In this document: one piece after another, positions 1 to 11,237 of the stretch | Layout: every line of letters starts with the position of its first letter | Position numbering within the stretch: the first letter of the stretch is position 1 | Source of the DNA: Oegoconia quadripuncta | Lineage: Eukaryota; Arthropoda; Insecta; Lepidoptera; Autostichidae | Assembly: GCA_949316235.1 (NCBI GenBank) | Contig: OX438749.1 | Location: 33,180,022 to 33,244,021 of the forward strand | DNA: 64,000 nt | Reading direction: 5' to 3' | Program-made: the position numbers and the translations under genes | Notes under the pieces: model-generated | What the model saw: only the letters and a program-made list of their open reading frames with translations | Databases searched by the model: none | Told to the model about the DNA's origin: nothing

Positions 1-73
1 AGCTTAAAAAATTTCAAATCTGACTATTTTAAGTGTACCCTGTGTACCTACAAAATATAGCATTTTGGACTTT
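1..73 (+). mobile_element. 3' tip of LINE family A
   Basis: TCTGACTATTTTAAGTGTAC followed by CTGTGTACCTACAAAATA matches the end of the longer copy at 49118-50110. Confidence 0.6.
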
Positions 74-270
74 GATGAATGTGGATGTCGACGGTAGGAA
101 AGGAAGAGGAAGATCACGGAAAAGATGGATGGATTGTGTGAGCGGTGATACGAACGAAAAGGGCGTGAATGATGACGTAACGGCTGATAGAGGAGATTGG
201 AAGAAAAAGACGTATTGCGCTGACCTCAAATAAGTTGGGACCAGGCCAAGAAGATGGTGATGGATGAAGG
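74..270 (+). pseudogene. RTE-class LINE reverse-transcriptase C-terminal fragment
   Basis: About 50 codons read VDGRKGRGRSRKRWMDCV and later TADRGDWKKKTYCADLK, the usual C-terminal end of lepidopteran RTE-type endonuclease/reverse-transcriptase proteins. It is truncated at the 5' side. Confidence 0.7.
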
Positions 271-304
271 CAGTTGTATATTTATAAGTGTGTGTTATGT
301 GAAC

Positions 305-620
305 TTTTTTATTTAATGCAGAACGGGTTAGCAATTGACCTCAATTACACCTGATGTTAAGTGAAGATGAGGCTGAAGGTGGAAGCGTACTGATCCGGAA
401 ACCTCATCTTATTTGAGGGACTGACTATCTTATCTCTGACAACCGCAACACAACAACAATTAACATTGCCGTTTGGCGGCAGACTTAGATAAGGGTGGTA
501 GCTAGTCAGACGGACATTTAAAATATACGTACGAGTACGTTTAGTACTCCGCTGGGGATCGAACCCACGACCGCCGATTCGTAAACCCTATGTTGTTTAC
601 ATTGAGCTACGCAGGCGGTT
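305..620 (-). mobile_element. SINE family 1 (tRNA-derived), minus orientation
   Basis: About 315 bp. On the minus strand it starts AACCGCCTGCGTAGCTCAAT (A-box region), has GGGTTCGATCCCCAGCG (B box) and ends in an A/T-rich tail. Several other copies occur in the window. Confidence 0.8.
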
Positions 621-959
621 AAAAAAGCTAATTTATATTTGTAGTTTTTTTTAGTTATATCCCCATAATTGTATTTGTTTCTGTATTGGTAGTATAAATA
701 TAATTTGACATATCAGACCCACATTTTAAAACGATTAAAGTGGTTCAACAGTACTCATTAAAAATCAGGTAAGTAAAGTAAAACAGTAGGTAAATAAAAA
801 AGAAATGTGTACAATTAACTTTATATGGAGAGAAAGTATTCGATTTAAAATTTTCTTATGAGAGAGATCGAATTGAAAACGGTAAATACGAGAACTGGCA
901 ACTTGTGCAGATTGAACAAAGAGGTGCATATACAGCCAGGTTACACGTACTTATATACA
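621..959. other. No recognisable feature
   Basis: AT-rich sequence between repeats; I see no gene or repeat copy. Confidence 0.4.
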
Positions 960-1440
960 ATCGACTGGCGGTCGGTTATGCTAGCCTGGTACCGGCAGTG
1001 ACGAATCTATCGAGTCATGATAGGTTTCCTCTACCGTAAATGGAAGGAGTACCTACGAGTATATAGTATATAGATGAGTTATGCTAGCCTGGTAACATCA
1101 GTGATTAATCTGTAATGTAGGTAGGCCTTCATCTACCACTACCCTTCTTCAATTCAAGAGCTTATGCTCTTGTCGGTGGAGTAATGACCACATCTCTCTA
1201 CTTTCCGCCCTCGTTTTAACGACATTCACCTTTTCTTTCACTTGGTCAAAGTATATACGCCTAGGTCTTCCCCTTCCTCTCTTTAGTAGGAAGTAATTAC
1301 CCTAGTAGATGCAAAACCAAGCGTATATAGGTTAGGAGGTGACTGTCGTTCGGTTATGCTAGCCTGGTACCGGCAGTGAACAATCTATCGAGTTATGGGG
1401 GTTTCCTCTACCTCTACGGGCACAGTATAACCATATATGG
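960..1440 (+). repeat. Dispersed GTTATGCTAGCCTGG repeat units, with intervening repeat
   Basis: GGTTATGCTAGCCTGGTACC occurs near 975-995 and 1353-1372, with a partial copy near 1078-1100. The stretch 1130-1300 in between matches a different family also seen near 59130-59300 (GCTCTTGTCGGTGGAG, then a CTCTCCGCC-like and GGTCTTCC step). Confidence 0.6.
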
Positions 1441-1450
1441 TTATACTGTG
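1421..1450. repeat. Perfect 30-bp palindrome
   Basis: CACAGTATAACCATA followed directly by its reverse complement, with no loop. Confidence 0.85.
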
Positions 1451-1474
1451 TTATATGATGGACATTCAAAGGCT

Positions 1475-2115
1475 GTCAGAGTATTTACAATTCGCTCTGC
1501 CGCTACTCTCTAAGAACTCTGTTTAAAGAAATAAATATTTTACCCGTTGCATTCCAATGTATATGACAGTATAATGTATGTCCGCAAAAATATGTGCCTA
1601 TTTCGTAAATATTCTGATAACCATAATTTGAATACTAGAAATAAGAATAACATTGAAATGTATTCAAAGTCAAAGTCAAAAATGCTTTATTTTTTAGGTA
1701 CACAGAGTACACTTAAAATAGTCAATCTTACATTATTTAAGCTACTGCTTGTTCAAAATGCAATTTTCCCCTGAGAAGAACAAACAAGAAACTCGAAGGG
1801 TTGCTCTTTTAAAATCAGGCTTTGATTTTACATAAAGGTTCTTATATTTCATTATTAATTGTGAAATAGCCTGGAACGCGAACGATCTGATTATCATCTA
1901 AATAGTCTTATATTTTATAATATGCTTTGTTAATAAGTTATCTTTAAATTTATTGAGAGGAAGATTTTGTATATCAACTGGAACCTTATTGAAAAAGCGT
2001 ATACGTAACCCTTTGAATGAATTACTGACTTTGCGGAGGCGACTCATGTGACCTGCAAAGTTTATCTTTATTTCTTGCATTACAAGATATTGTGTATGTA
2101 TTGAGTTTAACATGT
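1475..2115. mobile_element. Two LINE family A fragments, head to head
   Basis: A + strand reverse-transcriptase C-terminal fragment (about 1475-1667) abuts a minus-strand 3' end (about 1668-2115) whose frame includes SFKGLRIRFFNKVPVDIQNL. Both match parts of the copy at 49118-50110. Confidence 0.65.
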
Positions 2116-2163
2116 AAAAACAGTTACTCTATCTAAAAAGGGTTATTACAGGATAGATACATA

Positions 2164-2430
2164 ATAAATAAATATCTTTGCATATACACACAGCGCCATC
2201 TATGTCCACAGCAAGTATCTAGGCTTGTGTTATGGATACCAGAAGGTTGATAAACTACACAAATACATTTTTTTTTGTAAATAAATACATATATCCTAAA
2301 TGAAAAACATCATAACTCGGGAACACATGTCTGTATTCATTATACAAACATATGCCCCTAGCGGGATTCGAACCCGCGACGTTTTGGTATAGTGGTCAAA
2401 GTTTCTAACCCCTACACCAAACAGTCGTTA
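2164..2430 (-). mobile_element. SINE family 2 (tRNA-derived), minus orientation
   Basis: On the minus strand GGTTAGAAACTTTGACC, then GCGGGTTCGAATCCCGC (B box), ATAGATGGCGCTGTGTGTAT and a TATTTATTTATT tail. Confidence 0.8.
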
Positions 2431-2477
2431 ATATAAATGATATGTAATATAATTAAGTTGTAAAGATGGATGGAACC

Positions 2478-2610
2478 TATTTAAAAGATGTGCTGTTACC
2501 ACATGAGTGAAGACTGTCACGGAGTTTCTTGTCGCTTCTTCTACGTAACCATAGCACCTTGTGAAGCGATGTAGTTTTAAAAACATGTCGACTTTCAATA
2601 AGTGATATTT
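2478..2610 (+). mobile_element. LINE 3'-UTR-like fragment
   Basis: Diverged relative of 24515-24632: GGAGTTTCTTGTCGCTTCTT, then CATAGCACCTTGTGAAGCGA and AATAAGTGATATT. Confidence 0.5.
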
Positions 2611-2679
2611 TTGTATCCTATATTGAATAAAATATTTTTAATTTTGTTCGTGTTCTAAAATAAATGTAATCAAACTCAC

Positions 2680-2731
2680 CTGATACTAAAGCGGCCAACA
2701 ACAATCCAAAAAGCGCGGGAATCACGGCCAT
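2680..2731 (-). CDS. Probable first coding exon with signal peptide (partial host gene)
   Basis: On the minus strand ATG at 2731 opens 17 codons (MAVIPALFGLLLAALVS), a textbook signal-peptide core, then one base and a strong GTGAGT donor at 2679. Upstream, at about 2762-2767, the minus strand reads TCAGTT within ATCAGTTCAGTG, a typical arthropod initiator. The rest of the gene should lie toward or beyond position 1, but the stretch to the left is repeats and I found no second exon. The product is a secreted or membrane protein of unknown identity. Confidence 0.5.
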
Positions 2732-3638
2732 CTTGAATCCACTTTCGAATTTGGAACACTGAACTGATCGATCACACACTCACAGCACTGGTCTCATACT
2801 AGACAGCCGAAGCGTTCGAAAACTAACTTTTTCTTTTAAAAAAAAAAAGAACTGTATCCTTTCTAACCGGTTCCCGAACTGGACACTCGCTGTCCCACTC
2901 TCACTCGCGGGTCAGCTGCGGTGTTCTCGTTCGCTCTGCAACAAAAAACGCAACTATGTAGGTTGGTTGTTCCTTCATTTCTATTTTTAATTTTTTTTTA
3001 AGGCCAAGGTGTTTGGTGTTACGTAATTTGAGATGGACGGGGTTCGATGAGCCGTACATAATGCGGTTGTAGTAAAATTAATTTTACGATGTTTTTCTTT
3101 TAATTTAAAATTCGATTCTTCACACTCGTTTTTTGTTTTAATTTTTACCCTCGACCCATAAACCACGGTATACGCCCATAAAAAAGTCCAAATGAGGCCT
3201 TCCATTATTAGGCAAATTCCATATATTTTTATGACAATGGAGTCGGTTGTCACAATCAACACAAGTCATCACTGCAGGTCAGGTCAGTAATGACCTCAGT
3301 GCAGTAAAGTTAAATGGAAAACCATTACTGCATGCTTTTTTAGGGATCCGTAGTCAACAAGGAACCCTTATAATTTCATCATGTCGGTCTGTCCGTCTGT
3401 TTAGTAGGTATTAGAAAGCCGTAATTTGGCATGAATATACATATTAATCATGCCGACAAAGTGGTGAAATAAAATCTTGTTTTTTTTTAAAGTTGGAGAA
3501 GATTTTTTTATAACCCATCGCGTGGGATGTCGTTGCGGTGGATAGGTCGTTCAAAATATTACAGGTAAATATAAACAGTTTTTCGATTTAGGGATCCGTT
3601 TAAGAAATATTAAGCTTTAAAGTGCTAATTGAGTGAGT
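2732..3638. other. Upstream region of the signal-peptide gene plus a dispersed repeat
   Basis: 2760-2960 is the probable 5' UTR and promoter side of the minus-strand exon. About 3340-3600 is a dispersed repeat recognised by AGGGATCCGTAGTCAACAAG and GTCTGTCCGTCTGTTTAG. Nothing else is clear. Confidence 0.45.
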
Positions 3639-3900
3639 GACGCCCCGTTTGGTGTAGTGGTTAGAAACTCTGACTGCTATACCAAAAGCTCGCGGGTTCG
3701 AATCCCGCTAGGGGCATATGTGTGTATGATAAATACAGACATGTGTTATCGAGTTATGGATGTTTTTCATTTATATATGTATTTATTTACAAAAAAAATA
3801 TTTGTGTAGTTTATCAACCATCTGGTATCCATAATACAAGCCTGTTGCTTAGTGTGGAACTAGATGGCGCTGTGGGTATGTGCAAAGATATTTATTTATA
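3639..3900 (+). mobile_element. SINE family 2, plus orientation
   Basis: Starts GACGCCCCGTTTGGTGTAGT, contains GCGGGTTCGAATCCCGC and AACTAGATGGCGCTGTG, and ends TATTTATTTATA. Confidence 0.85.
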
Positions 3901-4003
3901 ATTTTTATAAAACGGCTAAAACGGCTGGTTTGAATAACTGAAAAATTCACGGCATTAGTTATAATCACACACGACGCACTTTTTTCTCTTTCTTTTATTT
4001 TGT

Positions 4004-4196
4004 ACTAGCTTTGCCTGCTAACTTTATCGAGACATTTGTTTATCCCGCGGGAACTACTCGCTTTATCGGGATAAAAATCCCATGTTTCAATCCAGGGTAT
4101 ATTCTACCTGTATACCAAATTTCATCCAAATCCGCTCATCCGTTTCGCCGTGATTGAGCAACAAACATCCAAACTTTCGCATTAATAATATTAGTT
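4004..4196 (+). mobile_element. Dispersed ACTAGCTTTCGCCCGC-type repeat
   Basis: Recognised by TTTATCCCGCGGGAACTACT, GGGTATATTCTACCTGTATA, CATCCGTTTCGCCGTGATTG and an end in ATAATATTAGTTA. A very common lepidopteran repeat whose class I cannot settle. Confidence 0.7.
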
Positions 4197-4636
4197 AAAA
4201 AAGTTAGAGTAGTACGGTCTCTTTCTCCCCGGAACAGTACGATGCGACGGCACCACTCCAAAACTGGTTTTAGTTTAGTTGGTGTACATCCGAATCGACA
4301 CCAATATGCTCTATCTGTGAGTTTTTGTTATATTCCATGTTGTTCATGTTTAACCCAATTTTTTTTATATAGTCCGTCTGAGAGGTGTGCACCTGGTGAT
4401 CTGTACTGTGTTACAGTTCACGAGGTCCTCACCTCTCGGACGGATTATCCTTTTTCAGACACCAGATTCTCACAAATACAAAATTTCTGTTTGTAATTTA
4501 TATTCTGCACTGCATTGCTGTAAGCTTATTGAGAGAATGAAATAAGCACATTAAAAGGAAGACTATCGCAGGTAAGTAGGTTTTACAAGTTTTAAAACTT
4601 ATAAAATTACGTTCCGTTGAAATATATTTATCAATA

Positions 4637-4814
4637 TGCCGCGTCCCGCTGCCCGCGTCGGTTTTTCCCGACACTTACAACCTTGGGATCTTCAAGTCTA
4701 GAGTGAATAGGCATTTACTGGGTGCGCGTGATACATCTTCGGGGCTTCATCGTCACTTTCCATCAGGTGAGATTGTAGTCAAACGGGAAACCAGTTTTTA
4801 ATAAAAAAAAAAAA
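4637..4814 (+). mobile_element. LINE family B 3' end with poly-A
   Basis: Remnant coding of CCCGCGTCGGTTTTTCCCGA, then GTGAATAGGCATTTACTGGG, CATCAGGTGAGATTGTAGTC and poly-A. Related copies at 36180-36380, 43018-43152 and 52880-53375. Confidence 0.7.
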
Positions 4815-5207
4815 ATCAAACAACAAAAAGCCCGCAAATTCTGACGGGTAACCGCGGACCCCTACACAGCGCGTGGCCCGACTTGCACTTGGCTGGTATT
4901 TTTTATTGGGTTCACCAACGAAGCCAGTCCAAAAAGTTTGATTAGAAAACTTACAGGGTATTCGCCTAAAAATAATCCTGGTTGCTAGCCGCGATGGCGA
5001 CAGGCTTGTTCTAAATTTGAATTTAGAAGGAAAATATTGCTACGCAAATATGGCGGACTTCAATGAAAATTACTAGGAGTGACAATTTCATTAACAATAT
5101 ACATTGTAAAATGAAATTACCATTGTGAATTTCATCGCGTCGGAGAATATACTTAGAAGAAAATGTCACCGAGGGCAAATATCACGACTCAAACTATTTT
5201 AAGGAAT

Positions 5208-5450
5208 TATAAAGTAGCCATTGATTAATTTTTTATAAATTTTTTTTAGGAGATCTTAGCATCTACTACAACGCAATGAAGTTCATAATGGTAACTTTAA
5301 TTTAATACTGTATGTTTTATAACCAAATACCTATACTACCTATACCTAAAGCAAGCTACATAATTGTTAGAAAACATATTACTAATGGGTTATATCCTTT
5401 TACAAAGAATGAGGAACTTTAAGATTATAGAAATTTACACCACAAAACTG
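5208..5450 (-). repeat. Dispersed repeat, same family as 39310-39490
   Basis: Shares CTTAGCATCTACTACAACG and GGTAACTTTAATTTAATACT with 39310-39490, and with 42401-43015 in inverse orientation. Confidence 0.65.
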
Positions 5451-6019
5451 AACTAATAGGCGCTTCACTATCAGTAAGTAGGTCAATGGATCCACATTTT
5501 CTAAACACAAGTTTTATATCTCTTTTTAAAAGGTTCCAATCCCGGTACCTCGCCGGGCGGAGGCGGAGGGCGCAATTCGTCCGCATTAATAATAATATTA
5601 TAATAAATTCCACTCCGAGGATTTATGTGGCCATCGCTCAGCGCCTCGCGTCGCTGTTTTAAAAAAGTTACCGCTTTACTAGCCTCGTTGGTTCGGCGGA
5701 GACGAGGAGGTCGCGGGAAGGAATTTTTGGCGGTAATTCGGAGATTGATACATGTTTTAACTCCCGACGAAAAACAGCGGGTGTTGTGTTTGATGGTGTT
5801 GTATGTTTTTTTTTTTAATATTTAACTTTCAATTGGGGTAAAGGTCTAAGCCATGTTTGATGAAAATCGGGAGGGTTTATGAAGCACAGTGTTCCAAACA
5901 AACTTTCAAGCCCAAATTGTTCGAAATGAGAACCGATTCTAATACATATAAAAGTCACGCCTATTTCCTGTAGCGGAAGGCAGAGACCACAGACTACCAC
6001 TTGCTACGATCCTGACACA
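5451..6019. other. No recognisable feature
   Basis: Short open frames only, with no family resemblance. A (T)10 run occurs near 5807-5817. Confidence 0.4.
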
Positions 6020-6240
6020 CATCTTTTGCTTCATTCTTTAAGTGCTCGTCGGTTTAGGGTACTCTTGACTTGGCCTTTCTTTAAGACGTCCCCGATTTGA
6101 TCATGGTACGTTCGCCGTGGTCTTCCCCTACCAACACTACCATCCACATCGTATATCTCTTTCGTAAGTCTTCTTTCATTCATCCTCTCCACATGTCCAT
6201 ACCATCTTAGCATACCTTTTTCAACCTTTGTCACTACGTC

Positions 6241-6655
6241 TTATTTCACACTGCTTAGTTATGCAGAGGGTTTAGGAAGTTCCCTAATTACAGTATTCCA
6301 GGTTCCAGTAGAAATACAAAATCTTCTTTTCAATAAATTTAAAGATACTATAAAACAGAAACTTATTAAGAAAGCATATTATAAAATATCAGGCTATTTA
6401 GATGATAACCATCCCTGGACATAACCAGCTCGTTCGCATAACTAGGCTATTTCACAATTAATAACGAAATATCATTGTGTCTTTTTGTAATATAAAAATT
6501 TTGAGAAAGAGCAACCCCTCGAGTTTCTTGCTTGTTCTTCTCAGGCGAAAATTGCATTTTGAACAAGCAGTAGCTTTAGAAGTGTAAAATCTGACTGTTT
6601 TAAGTGTACCCTGTGTGTGTATACCTACAAAATAGAACATTTTTGACTATGACCT
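6241..6655 (+). mobile_element. LINE family A 3' end
   Basis: Contains AATAAATTTAAAGATACTATAA-type coding remnants (at 6330-6352), ACCAGCTCGTTCGCATAACT and the family 3' tip ACTGTTTTAAGTGTACCC. Confidence 0.7.
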
Positions 6656-6669
6656 GATTTTTTTTTTTT

Positions 6670-6937
6670 AATAAATAAATAAATATCTTTGCACATACAC
6701 ACAGCGCCATCTAGTTCCACACTAAGCAACTAGGCTTGTGTTATGGATACGAGATGGTTGATAAACTACACAAATACTTTTTTTTTGTAAATAAATACAT
6801 ATATAAATGAAAAACATCCATAACTCGGGAGCACATGTCTGTATTCATCATACAAACATATGTCCCTAGCGGGATTCGAACCCGCGACCTTTTGGTATAG
6901 CAGCAGAGTTTCTAACCACTACACCAAACAGGTCGTC
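6670..6937 (-). mobile_element. SINE family 2, minus orientation
   Basis: Full-length: TAAATAAATATCTTTGCACA at the tail side, AGCGGGATTCGAACCCGCGA (B box complement) and CACTACACCAAACAGGTCGT at the head. Confidence 0.85.
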
Positions 6938-7050
6938 AATTCTATCTTTCAAAGTCACCCCACTCATACTTCTCAATGATCTCATTTCCACTGCATTAAT
7001 TCTACTTTCATTCTTCTTCTGCCATACCCATTCATTCCCATAAAGCAGTT

Positions 7051-8865
7051 TTGATCAGAAAAATTATCGATGAAAATGTGCCGACAGAGCACCACACTGG
7101 CCCACGTGGTGGATTATGGCCCATACTAAGTTGGGTTCTTTGTCTGGCCCATACGTTAGTTCTTATGTATATATTTCGCTCTTATCAAGTTCTCTTTGAA
7201 AGTGAGCACGTTCCCAACCTCTGCCCCCATTTTCACTTAACTGCAACGGGGCGTGCGCTTGCGCCGGCAGCAGGTAACTGTACTTTTGTTTCATCTTTAG
7301 TTCTTATTGTCGTTCGGTCCGCTGACGATTCTGTACAGTCAGCCCCGATGTCCACACCGGACAAATCGTGAAAAAATTTAGGCGCACAGTAGTGCTCAAG
7401 CCAAGTCGAGCCACTTTTGGCACCTCCATAACTAAATAAAACGAGAATGAAATCATTACAAAGTCAGCGACTAAAAACAGGCTCTTCCAGATAACCATTG
7501 CAGTGGGAAACGGTATATGTACGGCCAATTACTTTCATATAAGAGATTAAAAAACTTCCTGAATAAGAAACGCGATGTGTTGGGTGCGGTAGAAGGTTAT
7601 CTTAAGAGATAAGCTGGCCTTTCGTATATGTATTACGATGTCTTATATCCCGATCCGAGGTAAGCAACTAACTGGGTATTCATTGTTGTGTTTTGTACTC
7701 TTTGTTGTCCTTAATTGTTTTGCTGTAATTCAAATTTTAATGTAATGTGTCTAATTTCTAGGTCAACTAGTTTTTTTTTTATTTCATTTAATTTTTCACC
7801 GTAATATTTCATTTACATTTGTTATTGTATATGCTTGCCGCTACAAATATATTAGAAAACATATCATTGTACGTGCTGCAACTTCGTCTTACAGAATTAT
7901 TAGCGACATAACAACTGCTGTTACCAGTATCAAAGAAAAGAAGTTTTCTATGGCAAATATCAAATGTTTCCGTAGCCGACTGTACCACAATTAGGCATCT
8001 TTCCGATCTGTTAACAGCTGTGGTTATTGAATGAATCGTTTATTTCTCCACTGAACGATCACGAAATTAACGACTGTGACACAATAGCAAAACTGTAACT
8101 GTGATATGGCTGTGACCCGGGAGTTCCGTCAACGAGATAATCTTTAAATACAAGCAATAAAATTAAATCTTTCTCCTCATTCGAGACTTGCCGAGATATT
8201 TTTATTTACACTTTCAAGTATTTTAATGAAAATTGAAATCGCGTTAACATATGCTATAGCATAATAACTGTTTTTACTGTATAGTTATTATAAGGGACGG
8301 AATACCGCCACTCGTCGAGTGGAAAACACCACCGCCATGGCGTCGCTTTGGGCGCCATTACTGTAGGACGGTTTGGTGCGCGGCCGCCTATCACACCGAC
8401 ATGGATTTCATTTTTAAATGCCGGACAAATACATTCACTACGTGGCTTCAAAATAGAATATAATGTATGAAGTTATAATGGAGCTACGACTTTGGTTTAT
8501 TTTGCTGTCACCAGCATTATAGACACGCTGAAGTAGAGTCTTGATGAAGGCGATGACGTATATTAAAAATTGTTATTAGGCACTACTTAGTTGTGCCTTT
8601 CTCTCAAGAATTTAGGAAATCATGACAAATTTGACGAGGAAACAAACGGCAGGAATCAGTTTAAATAGTATCCTACATGTTAATTCTATAGTTTTATCAT
8701 GGCAAATTTCATTCAAATTCCTTCACGCCTTGGATGGTGACGAGCAAACATACAAAATGTCGCATTTATAACATTAGTGTGGGATTTAAAAGAAAGTAAC
8801 GAGCTGCAAAACCGCCTAATCGAGTCGCTAATGCGTTCCCAGGCCCTCTACTGCCCGGGGGGGCG
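7051..8865. other. Mostly unassigned sequence
   Basis: No confident gene or repeat. A GC-richer patch at 8285-8450 has a 65-codon minus-strand frame (8254-8451) ending near a possible donor, but no family is recognised. 8480-8760 looks like degenerate repeat. Confidence 0.35.
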
Positions 8866-9319
8866 GCAACGCTCGCTAGCCCCCCTGCACGTCGCCCGGG
8901 GTCGCGGGCGGCTACACCTCGGGGCGATGTAGCCGCCGGACGCAACCCGGGAGAGGATGACACCCCCCGGAGCGACCGGGGGGGTGTCGTCGCATCGGGC
9001 CCTGTCGCGCCTCATACCGCTCGCTGATCGCGGTGTGGGGCTCGACAGTGCTCCCGCGGAGGGCGCGCTAGCCGCCCTCCGGGAACGGGCCTCCCTTTGT
9101 GAGGGGAGGCGGGGCGGGGGACGACCTGGAGCCGCTTATGCGTTCCCAGGTCCTCCCTACTGCCGAGGAAGGTCGCCGGGGGGGTTTTAGTGGGTAGTCC
9201 CGCTCCTGTCATTGGAGCGGGGAGTCCCACATATCCCCGTCGCTGCCCCACAGCGGCGGGTCGAATGCGTAAACGTATTTCCCCCCGAAAAAAAAAAAAA
9301 AAAAAAAAAGGCCCTCTAC
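8866..9319 (+). mobile_element. GC-rich non-LTR 3'-UTR-like retroposon with poly-A
   Basis: Strongly GC-rich against AT-rich surroundings: GATGACACCCCCCGGAGCGA, GTCGCGCCTCATACCGCTCG, CGTAAACGTATTTCCCCCC, then an A run of about 20. Related copies at about 15890-16051 and 16215-16533. The A tail marks retroposition; class R1/TRAS-like is a guess. Confidence 0.65.
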
Positions 9320-9743
9320 TGCCGAGGTAGGTTCAACATGCGGAGATCATAAAATTAACTCTATAGTAATGTCGAAACTGTACCATATTTGTTTGTCTAT
9401 GTCGAGTCTACCTTTACGAGTGTTGCTTGAACAAGCAAGAATATTTTCTGTATCTGTTAAGAATGATCAGTGATGTTCGCGTTGCGGTGTGAGAGGCGGC
9501 CGGATCCGATGACGTCATTGTTGTCACTCAGTTGCCGGGCACCGAAGCATTGATTGGGGGTTGCTCACCCCTGCCCACGTCTCCACATAGGTATGTTTAT
9601 GTTATGTCATACCTATGTTATGAATTATGTACGTATACATACATAGCAACACGGTATTGGAAGACAGAGTTCGGATGGAAATAAAGTAGGTATTTTTCTT
9701 TTAACAGAGGTTCCTCTTACTAGGAGAGATAGGTTATACATAC

Positions 9744-9974
9744 GACGACCGATTGTGTAGTGGATAGTGACCCTGTCAGCGAAACCAACGGTTGCGGGTT
9801 CGAATCCCGCGAGGGATAAATGTTTGTATGAAGAATATGAACATTTATTCCCGAGTGATGGATGTTTATATAAATATTTATGAATGTTTATCCGTTATCT
9901 AGTGTCCACAGTACAAGCTTTGCTTAGTTCGGGACTAGATGATTGGTGTAAGTGTCCGAAATATTTATTTACTT
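9744..9974 (+). mobile_element. SINE family 3 (tRNA-derived), plus orientation
   Basis: Starts GACGACCGATTGTGTAGTGG, has GCGGGTTCGAATCCCGCGAG (B box), then CCGTTATCTAGTGTCCACAG and a TATTTATTTACT tail. Confidence 0.8.
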
Positions 9975-10019
9975 AAAGTAAGAACTTCTTTCGAAATTGT
10001 GATCAATACGATATTATAA

Positions 10020-10370
10020 ATATTTATTTACATTTCCAATAAACAATGTATTTGCATAGTATAACCACCATATCTATAATACAAGTCTAGATGCTTAGTG
10101 TGGAACTAGATGGCGCTGTGGGATATTATTATTCAACACACAATAACAACCTCAAACGTCGTGGGACTCGAACCCGCAACCGTTGTTTTCGCTGACAGGG
10201 TCACTATCCACTACGCCAATCGGTCGTCCTATCTTATATCTATATATTATAAATGTAAACATCCATAACTCGGATACACATGTCACTAATCATCATACCC
10301 CTAGCATGATTCGAACCCGCGACTTCTAGATATAGCGGTCAGTCTCTAACCACTACATTAAACAGGTCCT
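10020..10370. mobile_element. Mosaic of SINE 2 and SINE 3 fragments
   Basis: 10020-10130 is a + strand SINE 2 tail; 10157-10228 is a SINE 3 head in minus orientation; 10250-10370 is a SINE 2 head in minus orientation. Confidence 0.6.
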
Positions 10371-10976
10371 TTAATGCCAACCCGACTGCCGTATTAAGAA
10401 ATCGATCTTGAGATTGAGATCGCGTATCAGGCTCAATACTATTTTTATTGATATATGCAACAGATTCTCAAGCGTTATCTTAAGGTCATCACAATCTTGA
10501 GAACGGACTCGAAAGCCGAATGCCGAATATCAAATATGGAATGCCGAATCTCGATAACGGCGTTGCACTTTCGCTTTCGCAGAAGAATCTCTAATAATTA
10601 AAGCTATTTTGGTAAAACAATGATATGAATTTAAAAAAGATCAGCAAACATTTGACAGTGATTGTCTCGTATACGTGGGAGCGAGACGGCCGGATCCGTG
10701 ACGCTATTTCTGTTCCCCGCGACGACCGACGACGCCGGATGCGCCCGCGCAGTACCGTGCGCACAACAAATACCGTATTACAAAATCGTAACTGACAGAC
10801 GAGAATAACTAATAACCGATATCTTTAAGTATTAATATGTCTTCTTAAATTAAATAATGTCGACACAGATGTAATTTAAATAGATACAATTGAAATACTC
10901 GTTATTGCACAAAATTATACGATTTACAATATTTTTTTCCGAATGAGAGTAATATTTTTCGAGTGTATGAATGAAT
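10371..10976. other. Degenerate MITE-like sequence and unassigned DNA
   Basis: 10425-10515 (CAACAGATTCTCAAGCGTTA) matches 52630-52710, a piece of the Harbinger-like MITE family. The rest shows nothing clear. Confidence 0.4.
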
Positions 10977-11237
10977 AATAATCAATAAATATTTTTGCAC
11001 ATACACACAGCGCCACCTAGTTCCACACTAAGTAACTAGGCATGTGTTATAGATACCAGATGGTTGATAAACTACACAAATACATTTTTATTTGTAAATA
11101 CATATATAAATGAAAAACATCCATAACTCGGGAACACATGTCTGTATTCATCATACAAACATATGCCCCTAGCGGGATTTGAACCCGCGACCTTTTGGTA
11201 TAGCCGCAGAGTTTAACCACTACACCAAACAGGTCGT
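10977..11237 (-). mobile_element. SINE family 2, minus orientation
   Basis: Full-length copy with AGCGGGATTTGAACCCGCGA and head CACTACACCAAACAGGTCGT. Confidence 0.85.

Larger units (their letters stand above)
6020..7050 (-). mobile_element. RTE-class LINE copy split by nested insertions
   Basis: Minus-strand pieces at 6938-7050 and 6031-6234 encode successive parts of an RTE reverse transcriptase; the second reads [18 protein letters not shown] then GRGRPRRTY. Between them lie a + strand LINE A 3' end (6241-6655) and a SINE family 2 copy (6670-6937). Confidence 0.6.

Noticed and set aside
550..620. tRNA-like segments with B boxes (also in many other places)
   Set aside because: They do not form a full cloverleaf, are followed by the same several-hundred-bp bodies and recur as families; they are SINE heads, not tRNA genes.
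8957..9251. Open frames in both directions within the GC-rich repeat
   Set aside because: Long frames are expected by chance in such GC-rich DNA and the copies at 15890 and 16215 do not preserve them.
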